DNA of 64,000 nt from Cyclobacteriaceae bacterium (GCA_016787645.1 JAEUUF010000002.1:372001-436000), one strand, 5' to 3'. Counted from the stretch's first letter, positions 1 to 9,337 are shown. Numbers and translations are program-made. The notes: generated by a model from the sequence alone, not told the origin.

Positions 1-33
1 GAGCGTAAGAACCAGGATCAGAAGCAGCAATAG
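1..33 (+). CDS. 3' end of a truncated gene (possible)
   Basis: The first 33 bases read in frame 1 as a very polar tail (Glu-Arg-Lys-Asn-Gln-Asp-Gln-Lys-Gln-Gln) ending in TAG. A strong terminator hairpin on the same strand follows 20 bases later, which is what the end of a plus-strand gene should look like. There is too little sequence to identify the product, and a chance open frame of this length cannot be excluded. Confidence 0.35.
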   Translation, partial: ERKNQDQKQQ

Positions 34-53
34 AATTCCTGCAATCCAGCAAG

Positions 54-84
54 AAGACCCTCATGAAAGTGAGGGTCTTTTTTT
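54..84 (+). terminator. Rho-independent terminator
   Basis: A perfect 10-bp stem (AAGACCCTCA with TGAGGGTCTT), a 6-base loop and a run of seven T. It ends the plus-strand gene entering from the left. It may also act weakly on the minus-strand transporter gene that ends at 96, since the convergent side carries TTCTT. Confidence 0.85.
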
Positions 85-95
85 ATGGGTGCTGA

Positions 96-1550
96 CTAGA
101 ATAGCCACTGGATCAATGTGAGTCCAAGAATAGAGATGATCACCAGGCAGGCCAGGTTGAGGAGGATTCCCGTCCGGATCATGTCCTTCATTCGGATATG
201 ACCCGTGGCGAAAAGCACAGCATTGGGTGGGGTGGAAATCGGCATCATGAAGGCACAGCTGGCCGCCAAGGTCACGGGAATGGAAAGCCAAACGGGGTTG
301 ATGTGGAAGCCATCCGCAATGCCAAAAACGACAGGAACAAAAATGGTCACCAGGGCCACGTTGCTCATCAGTTCGGTTAGACCCATCGAAATGGCGGTGA
401 GCGAAATAATGAGCACAGCAGGAGAGATGTCTTTTTGCTGCGAAAAATAATTACCCACAATTTGGACAAGCCCCGACTTTTCCATGCCATCGGCCAGGCA
501 GAGGCCACCGCCAAACAGGAGCAGGATTCCCCAGGGCAGTTCCTTCATGTCATTCCATTCGAGTAGAAACTTCTGCTTTTGCAGATCAACCGGCATCAGG
601 AACATTAGTATGCCTCCGGCAATGGCGATGGTGGTGTCATCCAACAGGTTCTTGCCGATGAGGTTATTCAGGTTTTGGCGGAAAATCCAGAAGAAGCAGG
701 TGACGGAAAAGACAACCAGCACCAGTTTCTCTGCCTTCGTTAGCCGTCCAAGCTCCAGGTACTTGCGCTGGATGAGTTCGTGCGATCCTTCGATGGAATG
801 CAGCCGGTTTACAAAAAGCAAGCGGGTGATGATGAGGTAACAGGCGATGAGCGCCAGGATCATCATGGGGATGCCCATGATCATCCAACTGGTGAAGCTG
901 ACATCAATATTGTAGAAACGCTTCATGAAACCCACCATGACCACGTTAGGGGGTGTACCAATGATAGTGGCCATACCGCCGATACTCGCTGAGTAGGCAA
1001 TGGCCAGCATGAGGCCCGTGGCGAATTTCTGAAAGCGCGGATCATCTTTGTGGGTGCCCAATTCGGAAGCAAGCAGCGAGGTAACGGACGTGGCAATGGG
1101 TAGCATCATGATGGCCGTCGCGGTGTTGCTGATCCACATACTGATCAACGCGGTGGACAACATGAATCCCAGGATGATACCATTACCGCTGGTACCAGTG
1201 AGGCGGATAAGCCCCAACGCAATGCGCTGGTGAAGTTTGTGGCGCTCGAGGCCCAGGGCAAGAATGAATCCGCCCATGAAAAGGAAGATCACGGGATCCC
1301 CGTAGGGTGCGGAAGCTTCCCGCACAGAGGATACTCCAGCGAGCGGAAAGATCACCATGGGGAGGAGGGCGGTGATCGGTATCGGCATGGCTTCCGTAGC
1401 CCACCAGGATACCATCCATGCGCCCATGCCCAGGACAAAGATACTTTTCTCGGACAGCGTACCCGGCTCGATAGCATTCACAATGAGCGCGAACAGAACC
1501 GGGCCAAGGATCAATCCTACGAACTTGGTTCTCGCAAGGAGCACGCTCAT
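96..1550 (-). CDS. SLC13/DASS family sodium:dicarboxylate (divalent anion) symporter
   Basis: A 484-residue polytopic membrane protein of the divalent-anion:Na+ symporter family, which imports dicarboxylates such as succinate or malate, or sulfate, with Na+. The first half carries the Ser-Asn-Thr motif at residues 141-143 and GTPPN at 198-202. The second half repeats the pattern as SNV near 395 and STPPNA near 437, matching the inverted two-half architecture with a helical hairpin and SNT-type Na+ site in each half. Full length for the family (about 460-490). Substrate cannot be told from sequence. It stands apart from the RRM gene upstream (86 bases) and has no partner genes. Confidence 0.88.
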   Translation of the reverse strand: MSVLLARTKFVGLILGPVLFALIVNAIEPGTLSEKSIFVLGMGAWMVSWWATEAMPIPITALLPMVIFPLAGVSSVREASAPYGDPVIFLFMGGFILALGLERHKLHQRIALGLIRLTGTSGNGIILGFMLSTALISMWISNTATAIMMLPIATSVTSLLASELGTHKDDPRFQKFATGLMLAIAYSASIGGMATIIGTPPNVVMVGFMKRFYNIDVSFTSWMIMGIPMMILALIACYLIITRLLFVNRLHSIEGSHELIQRKYLELGRLTKAEKLVLVVFSVTCFFWIFRQNLNNLIGKNLLDDTTIAIAGGILMFLMPVDLQKQKFLLEWNDMKELPWGILLLFGGGLCLADGMEKSGLVQIVGNYFSQQKDISPAVLIISLTAISMGLTELMSNVALVTIFVPVVFGIADGFHINPVWLSIPVTLAASCAFMMPISTPPNAVLFATGHIRMKDMIRTGILLNLACLVIISILGLTLIQWLF

Positions 1551-1636
1551 CTCGGCAATGTTTTCAGCAAGATAAGGGATGCTTCTGCCGGGACAAAAGA
1601 ATTACACAGATGGTGCCGAGCAGTCGTTGCAATGAA

Positions 1637-1930
1637 TCAACCATTCCCAGGATCACCCTGCTCACCAGAATCGGGAGGTGTTCTTTCCGGGCGGGGGTTG
1701 GCCTGCTTAACCACAATGGGTCTTCCATCCAATTCCGATTCATTGAGTGCGGCAATGGCTTTCAGGGCTTCTTCGTCATTGGGCATTTCGACAAACCCGA
1801 AGCCTTTGGATCGACCGGTGACGCGGTCTTTGACGATTTTGGCGGACATCACCTGCCCATAGGCTTCAAATGCCTTCTGCAGGTCCTCCCGCCTGGTTTT
1901 GAAATTCAGGCTGGCAACAAAGATGTTCAT
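1637..1930 (-). CDS. small RRM-domain RNA-binding protein
   Basis: A 97-residue single RNA recognition motif protein. RNP2 (IFVASL) is at residues 3-8 and RNP1 (KGFGFVEM) at 42-49. The tail is short, rich in Pro, Arg and Gly, and probably disordered. Proteins of this size and layout are common in Bacteroidota and cyanobacteria, where they bind RNA; many bacteria of this phylum lack Hfq, and such proteins have been proposed to fill part of that role (known of the family, not shown here). The start at 1930 is chosen because RNP2 begins at residue 3; a longer open frame upstream has no RRM-like sequence. It lies 70 bases downstream of recN on the same strand and may be its last co-transcribed gene. 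Confidence 0.9.
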   Translation of the reverse strand: MNIFVASLNFKTRREDLQKAFEAYGQVMSAKIVKDRVTGRSKGFGFVEMPNDEEALKAIAALNESELDGRPIVVKQANPRPERTPPDSGEQGDPGNG

Positions 1931-2000
1931 GGCAACAGGAAGAAAGTTCCTTATACAAAATAGAAGATTTTGGGAAAGAAAATCAATCCGTACGAGAGGC

Positions 2001-3653
2001 TCAGACGCCCAGCAATTCGCGGGCATTCTCCCGTGCCAGCGTGGAAGGCCTGGCGCCCCCGATCATCTTGGCTATTTCGTCAACGCGTTCATCCTCGTTC
2101 AGTTGTCGGATTTCGGTGATGGTCTTGCGGTTTGCGGTGTCCTTGAAGACCAGGTAGTGCGCGTCACCTTTTGCTGCAATTTGCGGGAGGTGAGTGATGG
2201 TGATCAACTGGTGCGACTGCGCCATTTTTTGCATCATTGTGCCCAGTTGGATGGCGATTTCACCGGAGATGCCGGTATCAATTTCGTCCAGTACGAGCGT
2301 AGGGAGTGCGGTCTTCTCCGCTAATACATATTTCACACAAAACATCAACCTGGAAAATTCCCCGCCAGAGGCCACAGCTTCCAGGGGCCTGGGTGCTATT
2401 CCCTTGTTGGCGCTAAACAACACTTCCATCAAATCGGCGCCCTGCACACCCGGCTCAACGGTCGTATGCTGAATTTCCAAAACGGCCTGCGGGATGCCCA
2501 GCGGTTTCAGGAGTGAGACAAGGTCTTTACACAAAGCGCCAAGTACCTTCTTCCTGGATTCGGTCAGTCTGGCGGCAAGGCTTTCCAGGTTTCGTTTTGA
2601 TTCATCAAATCTTTTCTTCGCAGCGGTGAGATCATCTTCAAGGTTGACAGTTTTCCGGGCTTGCTCCTCGAGTCGTGCCTGCAACTCCAATAACGAGGGG
2701 ACATCCGGAACGCGGTGCTTTTGAAGCAGGCTGTTCAGCAAATCCAGTCGCTCCTGTACTTGCCGTGTCCGCACGGGGTCAATTTCAGCGTGCTCTTCTT
2801 CGTGTTCAACTTCCCGTAAAATATCTTTCAGTTCGATTCGGATGACATCAAGCCGTGACGCCAGTTGTTCAAGTGCCGGCGAGAATTCCCGAATGGGTTG
2901 GAGTAAGCCCAAGGCTTGGGTAAGCTGGCCTTGCGCCGATGCTTCGGCATTGCCAAGCAAAGCAATCACCTGAACAAGCCTTGCCTTAATGTCTTCCGCA
3001 TTCTCACCCACGTTGAGGTCTGACTCAAGTTGCTCCTGTTCCCCGGGTTGGAAGGAGGCCTTTTGCAGCTCATTCACCTGGAAGCGAACAAAATCGTATT
3101 CTGTTTTCAGTTTATTGGCTTCCGCGGTAAGCGTATCGAGAGCGGTTTTGCTCTCCTGGAACTGGTTCCAGGCGACCTGGTATTCACTGCGTACGGTCCG
3201 GTTATTTGCATAACTGTCGACGAGGTCCAACTGAAAACGGTGTGTCCCGAGTTCCAGGGTTTCATGCTGAGAATGGACGTCCATCAGTCGGCTGCCAATC
3301 GCGCGCATCACATCCAACGTCACAGGCGTATCATTGATAAAGGCCCGGCTCTTCCCACCGGGGCTGATTTCGCGACGGATAACGGTTTGGTCGCTGTAAT
3401 CGAGATCGTGTTCTTCGAAGAGGGTCTTCAGCGAATAACTTGCGATCTCAAATTGACCTTCGGTAATGCACTTGGAGGAGTCATCCCAGAGTACTTTTGT
3501 ATCGGCACGGCTGCCCAGCAGCAAACTGATCGCTCCCAGCATGATGGATTTTCCGGCACCCGTTTCGCCCGTAATGACCGTCAGCTTTTCCGACGGTATC
3601 ATCTCCAGGTGCCGGATCAGGGCGTAATTCTGTATGGTCAGTCTCGTGAGCAT
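2001..3653 (-). CDS. recN: DNA repair protein RecN
   Basis: A 550-residue SMC-like ATPase that acts in recombinational repair of double-strand breaks. Walker A GETGAGKS is at residues 29-36, a long central coiled coil covers about 150-370, the ABC signature (ASGGEFSRL) is near 425 and Walker B (LVLDEIDTGISGE) starts at 453. Length is normal for RecN (about 550). It is the last core gene of the bamD-rpoZ-coaBC-DUF4835-recN run, 26 bases after the DUF4835 stop, so co-transcription is likely. No LexA-type operator was seen upstream. Confidence 0.95.
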   Translation of the reverse strand: MLTRLTIQNYALIRHLEMIPSEKLTVITGETGAGKSIMLGAISLLLGSRADTKVLWDDSSKCITEGQFEIASYSLKTLFEEHDLDYSDQTVIRREISPGGKSRAFINDTPVTLDVMRAIGSRLMDVHSQHETLELGTHRFQLDLVDSYANNRTVRSEYQVAWNQFQESKTALDTLTAEANKLKTEYDFVRFQVNELQKASFQPGEQEQLESDLNVGENAEDIKARLVQVIALLGNAEASAQGQLTQALGLLQPIREFSPALEQLASRLDVIRIELKDILREVEHEEEHAEIDPVRTRQVQERLDLLNSLLQKHRVPDVPSLLELQARLEEQARKTVNLEDDLTAAKKRFDESKRNLESLAARLTESRKKVLGALCKDLVSLLKPLGIPQAVLEIQHTTVEPGVQGADLMEVLFSANKGIAPRPLEAVASGGEFSRLMFCVKYVLAEKTALPTLVLDEIDTGISGEIAIQLGTMMQKMAQSHQLITITHLPQIAAKGDAHYLVFKDTANRKTITEIRQLNEDERVDEIAKMIGGARPSTLARENARELLGV

Positions 3654-3679
3654 GCCTGACCAAAATTAAGCAGGGGAAA

Positions 3680-4582
3680 CTATTTTGTTTCGATAATTTT
3701 CTGGTAGGCGTTTCGCTTGGCGTCTACGACGGAGAGGATATCATAAGCCTCCCGCCGTACATTCAGGTTGCCTTCCGAGAAGATGTTGGCCAGTTCGGCA
3801 GATTTGGCGTCAAAGAAGGTAATGACGAAGATGGAGCTGGGATAAATTTGCCACACATTCCGTACAGCTTTCAGTACGTTCAGGATGGTCTGCCGGCTTT
3901 CATCCGGACTCTTGTCAAAGGTGTCCAGGGCCAGGCGGTGGTAGCGATACATGCTTTTCCGCATCTCAGCCATCTGGGGGTTATTGATGTTTTCGATCAG
4001 GTTGTACCGGTTGCGCGTGCTCCCGATGGACTGCCACCCTGCGCGGTTCGATGACTGGGCATTGTTGACCACCATCAGCGCGCTCTGGAAGAAGGGATCG
4101 CCACCCCGTTCACTGAACGAGTCGTAGTCCATTCCCAAAATTATGTAGGCATAATAGGCCAGCATGGAGGTAAGGTTGCTGATGTAGGCATTGTCATTGT
4201 ATTCCAGTGGCAGCGATTCGATGTACTCAAACTCCCATTCGCGGTCGGCAAAGTTGAGCAGCACGGTCTCATAATTGGAGTTGTAGACAGGCCGCGCTAC
4301 CGTGATTTGTGCACTTGCCTGGAACGACCCAATGGAGGGCATTTGGCTGATGTTGAGAAACAGGGAGCAGTTGATCCGCTCATAATTCTTGTAGGTGTCA
4401 TTCGTCCACTTCCGGGTATTCATGAAGTTGGCAATGGCCCTTTCCATGTCTTTGAAGATCCCGCGGTCGGACGTCTGTATCTGGTCGGCGTTGATGGTGA
4501 CTTTACAGTTGAGTTCCTGGCCGTGAGCGACGGTAACTCCCATGACGAAGACAGGGACGAGGAAGAAGTGGAGGCTACGCAT
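3680..4582 (-). CDS. DUF4835 family secreted protein
   Basis: A 300-residue protein with a signal peptide ending at about residue 20 (VTVAHGQ) and no further membrane segment, so it is periplasmic or surface located. Sequence and length fit DUF4835, a Bacteroidota-specific family of unknown function commonly found between coaBC and recN. The ATG at 4582 overlaps the last 8 bases of coaBC, so translation is probably coupled; a TTG at 4591 is an alternative start. Its steady linkage to bamD suggests an envelope role, but that is inference. Confidence 0.88.
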   Translation of the reverse strand: MRSLHFFLVPVFVMGVTVAHGQELNCKVTINADQIQTSDRGIFKDMERAIANFMNTRKWTNDTYKNYERINCSLFLNISQMPSIGSFQASAQITVARPVYNSNYETVLLNFADREWEFEYIESLPLEYNDNAYISNLTSMLAYYAYIILGMDYDSFSERGGDPFFQSALMVVNNAQSSNRAGWQSIGSTRNRYNLIENINNPQMAEMRKSMYRYHRLALDTFDKSPDESRQTILNVLKAVRNVWQIYPSSIFVITFFDAKSAELANIFSEGNLNVRREAYDILSVVDAKRNAYQKIIETK

Positions 4583-5774
4583 GCTGGTCAAGAATGGCTT
4601 CGACGATATCCCGGGCCACTTCCTTTTTGGACTTCAACGCGAACTTCTTTGCGGGTTGCGTTCGGCTGATAAATTCTACTTTGTTGGTATTGCCGCCGAA
4701 GCCGGCGCCTGTGTCATTGAGCGAATTGAGCACGATGAAATCAAAGTTTTTGGAAATGAGTTTCTTCTCCGCATTCTGGTGCTCATTTTCCGTTTCCAGC
4801 GCAAAGCCTACCAGTACCTGGCCTGGTTTCTTTTGGCGCCCCAGCTCTGCAGCGATATCCGGTGTCCGGGTCAATTCAATGGTCAGGGTATCCGCCGTTT
4901 TTTTGATCTTTTGAAGTGACGTTTGCGCGGGTTTGAAATCGGCGACAGCAGCGGAAAGTACGGTAATGTCGGCGGAGGAGAAGAGCCGGCTGCATTCAGT
5001 GTACATTTCCTGAGCAGAGACCACCGGGTGCAGTGCAATACCGGCATGGTGTGTGACCTCATGCGTTGGACCCGACACCAGGTTTACCTGAGCACCCTGT
5101 TCCGCAAGAGCTTCGGCGATAGCAAATCCCATTTTCCCGGAAGAGTGATTTCCGATAAAACGAACCGGATCGATGGCTTCGTATGTCGGTCCGGCGGTAA
5201 CGAGTGCCGTTTTACCCGTTAACTTTTTTTTTTCGGAGAAGTATTGTTCGAGTTGTTCCAGGATTTCACTGGGTTCAGCCATTCGGCCATCCCCAACGAG
5301 CCCGGAGGCAAGTTCACCGATCGAAGTAGAAAGGACTTTGTTTCCAAAGCCGCGAAGCGTGTCCAGGTTGGCGCGAGTGGATGGATGGGCCAACATATCG
5401 ACGTCCATCGCGGGGGCAATGAAAACCGGGCATCGGGCGGAGAGATAGGTTGCCAGCAGTAGGTTATCACAGAAACCATTGGCCATTTTGGCAATTGTAT
5501 TGGCGCTGGCAGGCGCAATGACAAGGGCGTCGGCCCAAAGCCCGAGGGCCACATGGTTATTCCAGGTTCCCGTATCCGAAGACTGAAACTCTGTCAGAAC
5601 AGGATTCCTGGAAAGGGTGGAAAGCGTAAGGGGTGTAACAAAGTCCCGGGCAGCAGGGGTAAGGATTACCTTTACTTCAGCCTCTTGCTTGATGAGCAAC
5701 CTGACCAGCAAGGCCGACTTGTAGGCGGCGATGCTGCCGGTGACACCGAGCAGGATCTTTTTCCCCTTCAGCAT
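4575..5774 (-). CDS. coaBC: bifunctional phosphopantothenoylcysteine decarboxylase / phosphopantothenate-cysteine ligase
   Basis: A 399-residue fusion of CoaC (about 1-180, flavin-dependent decarboxylase) and CoaB (about 190-399, ligase); it carries out two consecutive steps of coenzyme A synthesis. The N-terminus has the flavoprotein start GVTGSIAAYK, then a substrate loop with Asn-Asn-His-Val and the PASANT segment; the CoaB half has the NHSSGKMG motif. The ATG at 5774 is chosen because the CoaC domain begins there; the open frame extends further upstream in the rpoZ antisense region without homology. It starts 1 base after the rpoZ stop, so the pair is tightly coupled. Confidence 0.95.
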   Translation of the reverse strand: MLKGKKILLGVTGSIAAYKSALLVRLLIKQEAEVKVILTPAARDFVTPLTLSTLSRNPVLTEFQSSDTGTWNNHVALGLWADALVIAPASANTIAKMANGFCDNLLLATYLSARCPVFIAPAMDVDMLAHPSTRANLDTLRGFGNKVLSTSIGELASGLVGDGRMAEPSEILEQLEQYFSEKKKLTGKTALVTAGPTYEAIDPVRFIGNHSSGKMGFAIAEALAEQGAQVNLVSGPTHEVTHHAGIALHPVVSAQEMYTECSRLFSSADITVLSAAVADFKPAQTSLQKIKKTADTLTIELTRTPDIAAELGRQKKPGQVLVGFALETENEHQNAEKKLISKNFDFIVLNSLNDTGAGFGGNTNKVEFISRTQPAKKFALKSKKEVARDIVEAILDQHA

Positions 5775-5775
5775 A

Positions 5776-6096
5776 TCATGCTTCCGGCTTTGGCTCTTCC
5801 GTGCGCTGGCGATACATGATCTTGCCTTCCATGAACTCTTCAAGCGCCGAGGTGGTGGGCTTGGGGAGACGCTCATAGAACTTGGAGATCTCGATTTGCT
5901 CGCGGTTCTCAAAAACCTCCTCCAGGTTGTCCACGGTGGTGGCGAACTCGGCGAGTTTGTTGTTGAGCTCTTCCTTGATGTTGATGGCAATTTGGCGAGC
6001 GCGTTTGGAAATAATCACCACCGACTTGTAGACGTTGCCCGTCTGCGCGGCGATTTTGTCCACATCGCGGGTAATGATGGAAGGTTGAATGGCCAT
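5776..6096 (-). CDS. rpoZ: DNA-directed RNA polymerase subunit omega
   Basis: A 106-residue protein of the Rpb6/omega family, which helps assemble and stabilise RNA polymerase. The N-terminal ITRDVDKIAAQTGNVYKS and the following helix with ISKRARQIA match the conserved omega core; the C-terminal part is the Bacteroidota-type extension. It lies 3 bases after the bamD stop and 1 base before coaBC. The rpoZ-coaBC neighbourhood mirrors the omega-Dfp linkage seen in other phyla. Confidence 0.92.
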   Translation of the reverse strand: MAIQPSIITRDVDKIAAQTGNVYKSVVIISKRARQIAINIKEELNNKLAEFATTVDNLEEVFENREQIEISKFYERLPKPTTSALEEFMEGKIMYRQRTEEPKPEA

Positions 6097-6099
6097 AGG

Positions 6100-6915
6100 T
6101 TACGAATTATTGTTTTTTAGTTTGTTGATCTTGTTGAGACTTTCGGAGTACAATTTTTCAGCTGCTTTCAGGTAGGTGCTATCCGGGTAGGACTCAATTA
6201 ACTCCATATAATAACTGATCACGGTGTTGAAGCGTTCCAGTTGGAGGCCCGGAAGACTTTGCTGGGCGAGGTTATATTCGGCGACCACGCGGAGGTAGGC
6301 TACTTCTTCCAGGTAGTGGGAATCAGGGAAGTTCTTGCGGAAGTTCTCAAAGGCAATAACGGCGGCTTTGTAGCTTCGGATCTTCAGGTACTGCTTGGCA
6401 TTTTCATAGCCTTTCTTTTCCAGCTTTTGTTGGCTCACCATGATTACCTCGTTCGCCCTGTCGGTGAAGCTGCTCTCCGGGTATTGGTTGATGAAGTTTT
6501 GCATGGCATTCATCCCTTCAATCGTACTCCGCTGATCGAGGTTGGGTGCAGGAGCGGATATGTATAAGGAATAGGCGTACATGAAGTAGGCCTCCTGTGC
6601 GTAGGCGCTACGTCCGTAGGTCTCATAGAATGTCCTGAACTGGCTAGAGGCCAGCAGGTATTGCTTTTCATAGTACTGGCAATAGGCCAGGTAGTATTCG
6701 ACCTTTTCACCTTCCGGGAGACCCCGTACGATGGGGAGGATTTCCTCAAACAGGATGGCCGTGTGGTAGTAGTCCTTCTTCTCATAATAGGCGAGCCCGG
6801 CGTCGTACTTTATACGCCAGTCCTCGCTTTTTTGGATTTTGCGAAACTTGCTGCAAGAAGCAAGGCCCACCAATCCGACCAGTACCCAAATCGAGATTCT
6901 TAGATTTATCCCCAT
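6100..6915 (-). CDS. bamD: outer membrane assembly lipoprotein BamD
   Basis: A 271-residue lipoprotein of the BAM complex, which folds beta-barrel proteins into the outer membrane. A signal peptide ends in the lipobox LASC with the acylated Cys at residue 21, followed by tandem TPR-like helices (the pattern DAGLAYYEKKDYYHTA, then repeats up to about 240), as in BamD/YfiO. It is the first gene of the bamD-rpoZ-coaBC-DUF4835-recN run; a TATATTTG -7 box sits 12 bases upstream of the ATG. Length is typical for the family. Confidence 0.92.
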   Translation of the reverse strand: MGINLRISIWVLVGLVGLASCSKFRKIQKSEDWRIKYDAGLAYYEKKDYYHTAILFEEILPIVRGLPEGEKVEYYLAYCQYYEKQYLLASSQFRTFYETYGRSAYAQEAYFMYAYSLYISAPAPNLDQRSTIEGMNAMQNFINQYPESSFTDRANEVIMVSQQKLEKKGYENAKQYLKIRSYKAAVIAFENFRKNFPDSHYLEEVAYLRVVAEYNLAQQSLPGLQLERFNTVISYYMELIESYPDSTYLKAAEKLYSESLNKINKLKNNNS

Positions 6916-6926
6916 AAAGAAGGGCG

Positions 6927-6934
6927 CAAATATA
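6927..6934 (-). promoter_or_regulatory. candidate -7 box of the bamD operon
   Basis: TATATTTG on the minus strand, an exact match to the Bacteroidota -7 consensus TAnnTTTG, 12 bases upstream of the bamD ATG. A clear TTTG -33 element at the usual spacing was not found, so this rests on the -7 box alone. It would give a very short leader. Confidence 0.4.
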
Positions 6935-6986
6935 CGATACAGCCCAGATTTCTGAAATCAGGACTAAAACGACAGGGTGTGGGGGC

Positions 6987-7691
6987 TTATTTCCTGACTA
7001 CCATCTTCCTGGTAAGGACCCCTACGTTGTCGAGGTAGATCGTATAGAAATAGACGCCGGATGAAAGTTCTTCAGACTGGATTTTAACCCTCGATTCGGA
7101 GGCGATCATTTCGTATTGTGCTACCGGGCTGCCCAGGATGTTGTGAACGACCACCTTGGCCTTAACCGACTCGTCGGAAAGACGGTAATCAATGTAGGCA
7201 TGCTGGTCAGTAACCGGGTTCGGATAGATATCATGCACGGTGATATCCCTGGATTGAAAGACGAAGGAGCGGGGCGGTTTTTCCTCAATATTGATCAAAA
7301 AAGCATGTTCAATGCCCAGTTGAGGGCTTCCTCGCTGGAAGACTTCCAGGCGAAAGGAATTGGAGGTGGGGGTCATCCCGGTCTCGATCACAAAAAACAG
7401 GTTTGAGGCTGTTTGGCCGGGTTCCAGACGCTGGGTAATCTCATTTAGCCCGTCATAACAATCCGCTCCGCTGCAGAAATAGCCCTTCTGATTAGGATTG
7501 AGGTCGCCGGATGCCTTGCGGATAATGAAAGTCTGTGGCTTGTCGCTGGTATTCCGGATGCGTATGGGGATCCTCGCGTTTTGGCCAATTCCAGCCTGGT
7601 AGTTTTCCTGTCGGTCGATCCATTCAAGGCCCTGGCTAAGACCAGAAATCGCTGTAATGAAGAGCAGAATGATCGTAAACCACCGCCTCAT
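6987..7691 (-). CDS. secreted protein with type IX secretion C-terminal sorting domain
   Basis: A 234-residue protein with an N-terminal signal peptide (cleaved near residue 20, ISGLSQG), a beta-rich middle part resembling a C-terminal-binding Ig-like fold with an acidic, Cys-containing loop, and a C-terminal type A sorting domain from about 152: DIYPNPVTDQ, a middle strand with VHNILGSPV, and the final SGVYFYTIYLDN plus a basic RKMVVRK end. This tag sends proteins through the type IX system to the cell surface. No enzymatic domain is visible. It has its own promoter-like sequence upstream. Confidence 0.85.
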   Translation of the reverse strand: MRRWFTIILLFITAISGLSQGLEWIDRQENYQAGIGQNARIPIRIRNTSDKPQTFIIRKASGDLNPNQKGYFCSGADCYDGLNEITQRLEPGQTASNLFFVIETGMTPTSNSFRLEVFQRGSPQLGIEHAFLINIEEKPPRSFVFQSRDITVHDIYPNPVTDQHAYIDYRLSDESVKAKVVVHNILGSPVAQYEMIASESRVKIQSEELSSGVYFYTIYLDNVGVLTRKMVVRK

Positions 7692-7713
7692 AAAATGTAC
7701 ACTTACTCAAGTG

Positions 7714-7744
7714 AAAATATAGTTCAAAGTTCAACCCGTTCAAA
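7714..7744 (-). promoter_or_regulatory. candidate Bacteroidota promoter (-33/-7)
   Basis: On the minus strand TTTG (7744-7741), a spacer of exactly 19 bases and TATATTTT (7721-7714), one mismatch from TAnnTTTG. Both boxes and the spacing match the Bacteroides primary sigma consensus. The ATG of the T9SS protein follows 22 bases later. A small dyad CACTT-N4-AAGTG lies between the -7 box and the start. Confidence 0.5.
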
Positions 7745-7801
7745 GGGAAACTGCAAAAAAAGGGGCATGGACAGACAATAAGGGTTGACTCTGCTCGTTA
7801 G

Positions 7802-9337
7802 TCACCGTTTTTGGGTGACAACCGTTCCCCGGTTGGGCCGGTCTGCTTCCCGCCACCGAAATCCGCGGAGGATGGTATTCTCTTTCTTGAGTTCGTGCGG
7901 AGGAATGAACGAGGCATCCGGCTTAACGTAGAAGCTGATGTTGTGAATCTTGCCCGCCCGGAAGTTGATCCGCATGTTGCTGCAGATAATCTTATTCATG
8001 CCGGTAACAATCGTGGCCGTAATGGTCGAATCTTTGACTTGTTCCTTGAGTTCCTGTAAGGCGTAATAGATACTTTCTCCATTTCCTTCCACGATGACAT
8101 GGTGAATATTCTTTTCATCAAAATACGCCACCATCTTGCGGCCCTTGATCTGGTTGTAGTTATTCAATGAATCGGATGAGGCGACAAAGGCGGACGAAAC
8201 CATGTAGATCTTGTTTATCTTCTTCTTCAGGATCAACACGCTGATGGAGTCCGCGGTCATCTGGTTGCCCTCGGTCCACAGCACAGGATCTCCGTAGAAG
8301 TAAAGGGTTGAGTCACTGGCCTTGTAAACGAGTGAATCCGCCCGTCCCTGCAGGTCGCTCTTGAAGATCCGAACGTTGTGGTAGGCGAGGAGGCGTTTCT
8401 TTTCAGGGTCCGTGCTGTCGATGGAGACGAGCGTATCGGCAGAAATAAACAAGGTGTCCTTATCATCTGCTACGCGAGCCACATAAGCCCGGCCATAAAC
8501 TTTGGATTTCATATTCTTCTTGTCGTAAAATCCATCGTCGCCGTAGATCACCATGTTATCCTCTTTCGAGGTAAGTACCACGTTGCCCTGGGCACGATAA
8601 AATTGCCGGACATCATCCAGCAAAAGTTTTATACCCTTTAGTTTGTATTTGGGAGTTTCAAAATCGCCACGGGCAAGGTCAGAAGTTTTGGACTTGGTGT
8701 CGTAATAGCCTTGTTCGTAATACCCGGTACGCCCCTCCTTGTCACGCACTTCCGTATGAGCGCGGAAAAAAATCACCTTGCTGCGCGAATGATATTGCAG
8801 GGTATCTGACTTCAACGTGTTTTCCTTGTTGACCGCCACCACATCCGTTTTGAAGGAAGCGAGGTTGGCATTCAGGTCGTAGTAGCCTTTTCGACTGGTT
8901 AGTGTATTCGTGCTGTCTACGAGTTTCCCATCGTTGAAATACTTCGCCACATTACGGACCCGGTCGTAGTCGAGGAAGTTGGTGTAGAGCGTGGCGGTCT
9001 CCAGTTTGTTAAAGACTACATTCCGCCGCAAGTAGGCGATCTTCTTGTTACCATCATAGGTCAGGCGCGAGGCGGTGACGGTGACTGAGTCGCCATCCAC
9101 GATGCGGATTCTACCATAGGCCTCCACGGAGTTCTTGGCCCGGTTGAAGATAGCGGAGTCGCAGTAAATGGTGGTTTGATTCTGTACGAAGATGACATTC
9201 CCGATGACCCAGTCGGCCCGGACGCCGTCCTGGACAGAGCCTCGGAGCGTTTCCGCTTGCTTTAGCTTCACCTTCCGCTGCCCGAATGCAAGGCTGGCGC
9301 TGAGAAGCAGTAAGGTGAAAAGCGTGATTTTTCGCAT
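7802..9337 (-). CDS. OstA-like / LptA-related protein
   Basis: A 511-residue protein with a cleavable signal peptide (residues 1-20, ending AFGQ) and repeated beta-jellyroll units of the OstA/LptA kind: tandem segments alternate between phrases like AYGRIRIVDGD, VYGRAYVARV and FYGDPVLW, each preceded by Asp-rich strands. The OstA fold carries lipopolysaccharide across the periplasm; this long Bacteroidota version is commonly annotated OstA-like. Not enough is visible to separate LptA from the N-terminal part of LptD. It is divergent from tilS with 58 bases between the starts and an exact -7 box for each. Confidence 0.82.
   Translation of the reverse strand: MRKITLFTLLLLSASLAFGQRKVKLKQAETLRGSVQDGVRADWVIGNVIFVQNQTTIYCDSAIFNRAKNSVEAYGRIRIVDGDSVTVTASRLTYDGNKKIAYLRRNVVFNKLETATLYTNFLDYDRVRNVAKYFNDGKLVDSTNTLTSRKGYYDLNANLASFKTDVVAVNKENTLKSDTLQYHSRSKVIFFRAHTEVRDKEGRTGYYEQGYYDTKSKTSDLARGDFETPKYKLKGIKLLLDDVRQFYRAQGNVVLTSKEDNMVIYGDDGFYDKKNMKSKVYGRAYVARVADDKDTLFISADTLVSIDSTDPEKKRLLAYHNVRIFKSDLQGRADSLVYKASDSTLYFYGDPVLWTEGNQMTADSISVLILKKKINKIYMVSSAFVASSDSLNNYNQIKGRKMVAYFDEKNIHHVIVEGNGESIYYALQELKEQVKDSTITATIVTGMNKIICSNMRINFRAGKIHNISFYVKPDASFIPPHELKKENTILRGFRWREADRPNRGTVVTQKR

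Noticed and set aside
5775-5990. Longer coaBC frame through the rpoZ region
   Set aside because: It overlaps rpoZ completely in another frame; the CoaC domain starts at 5774.
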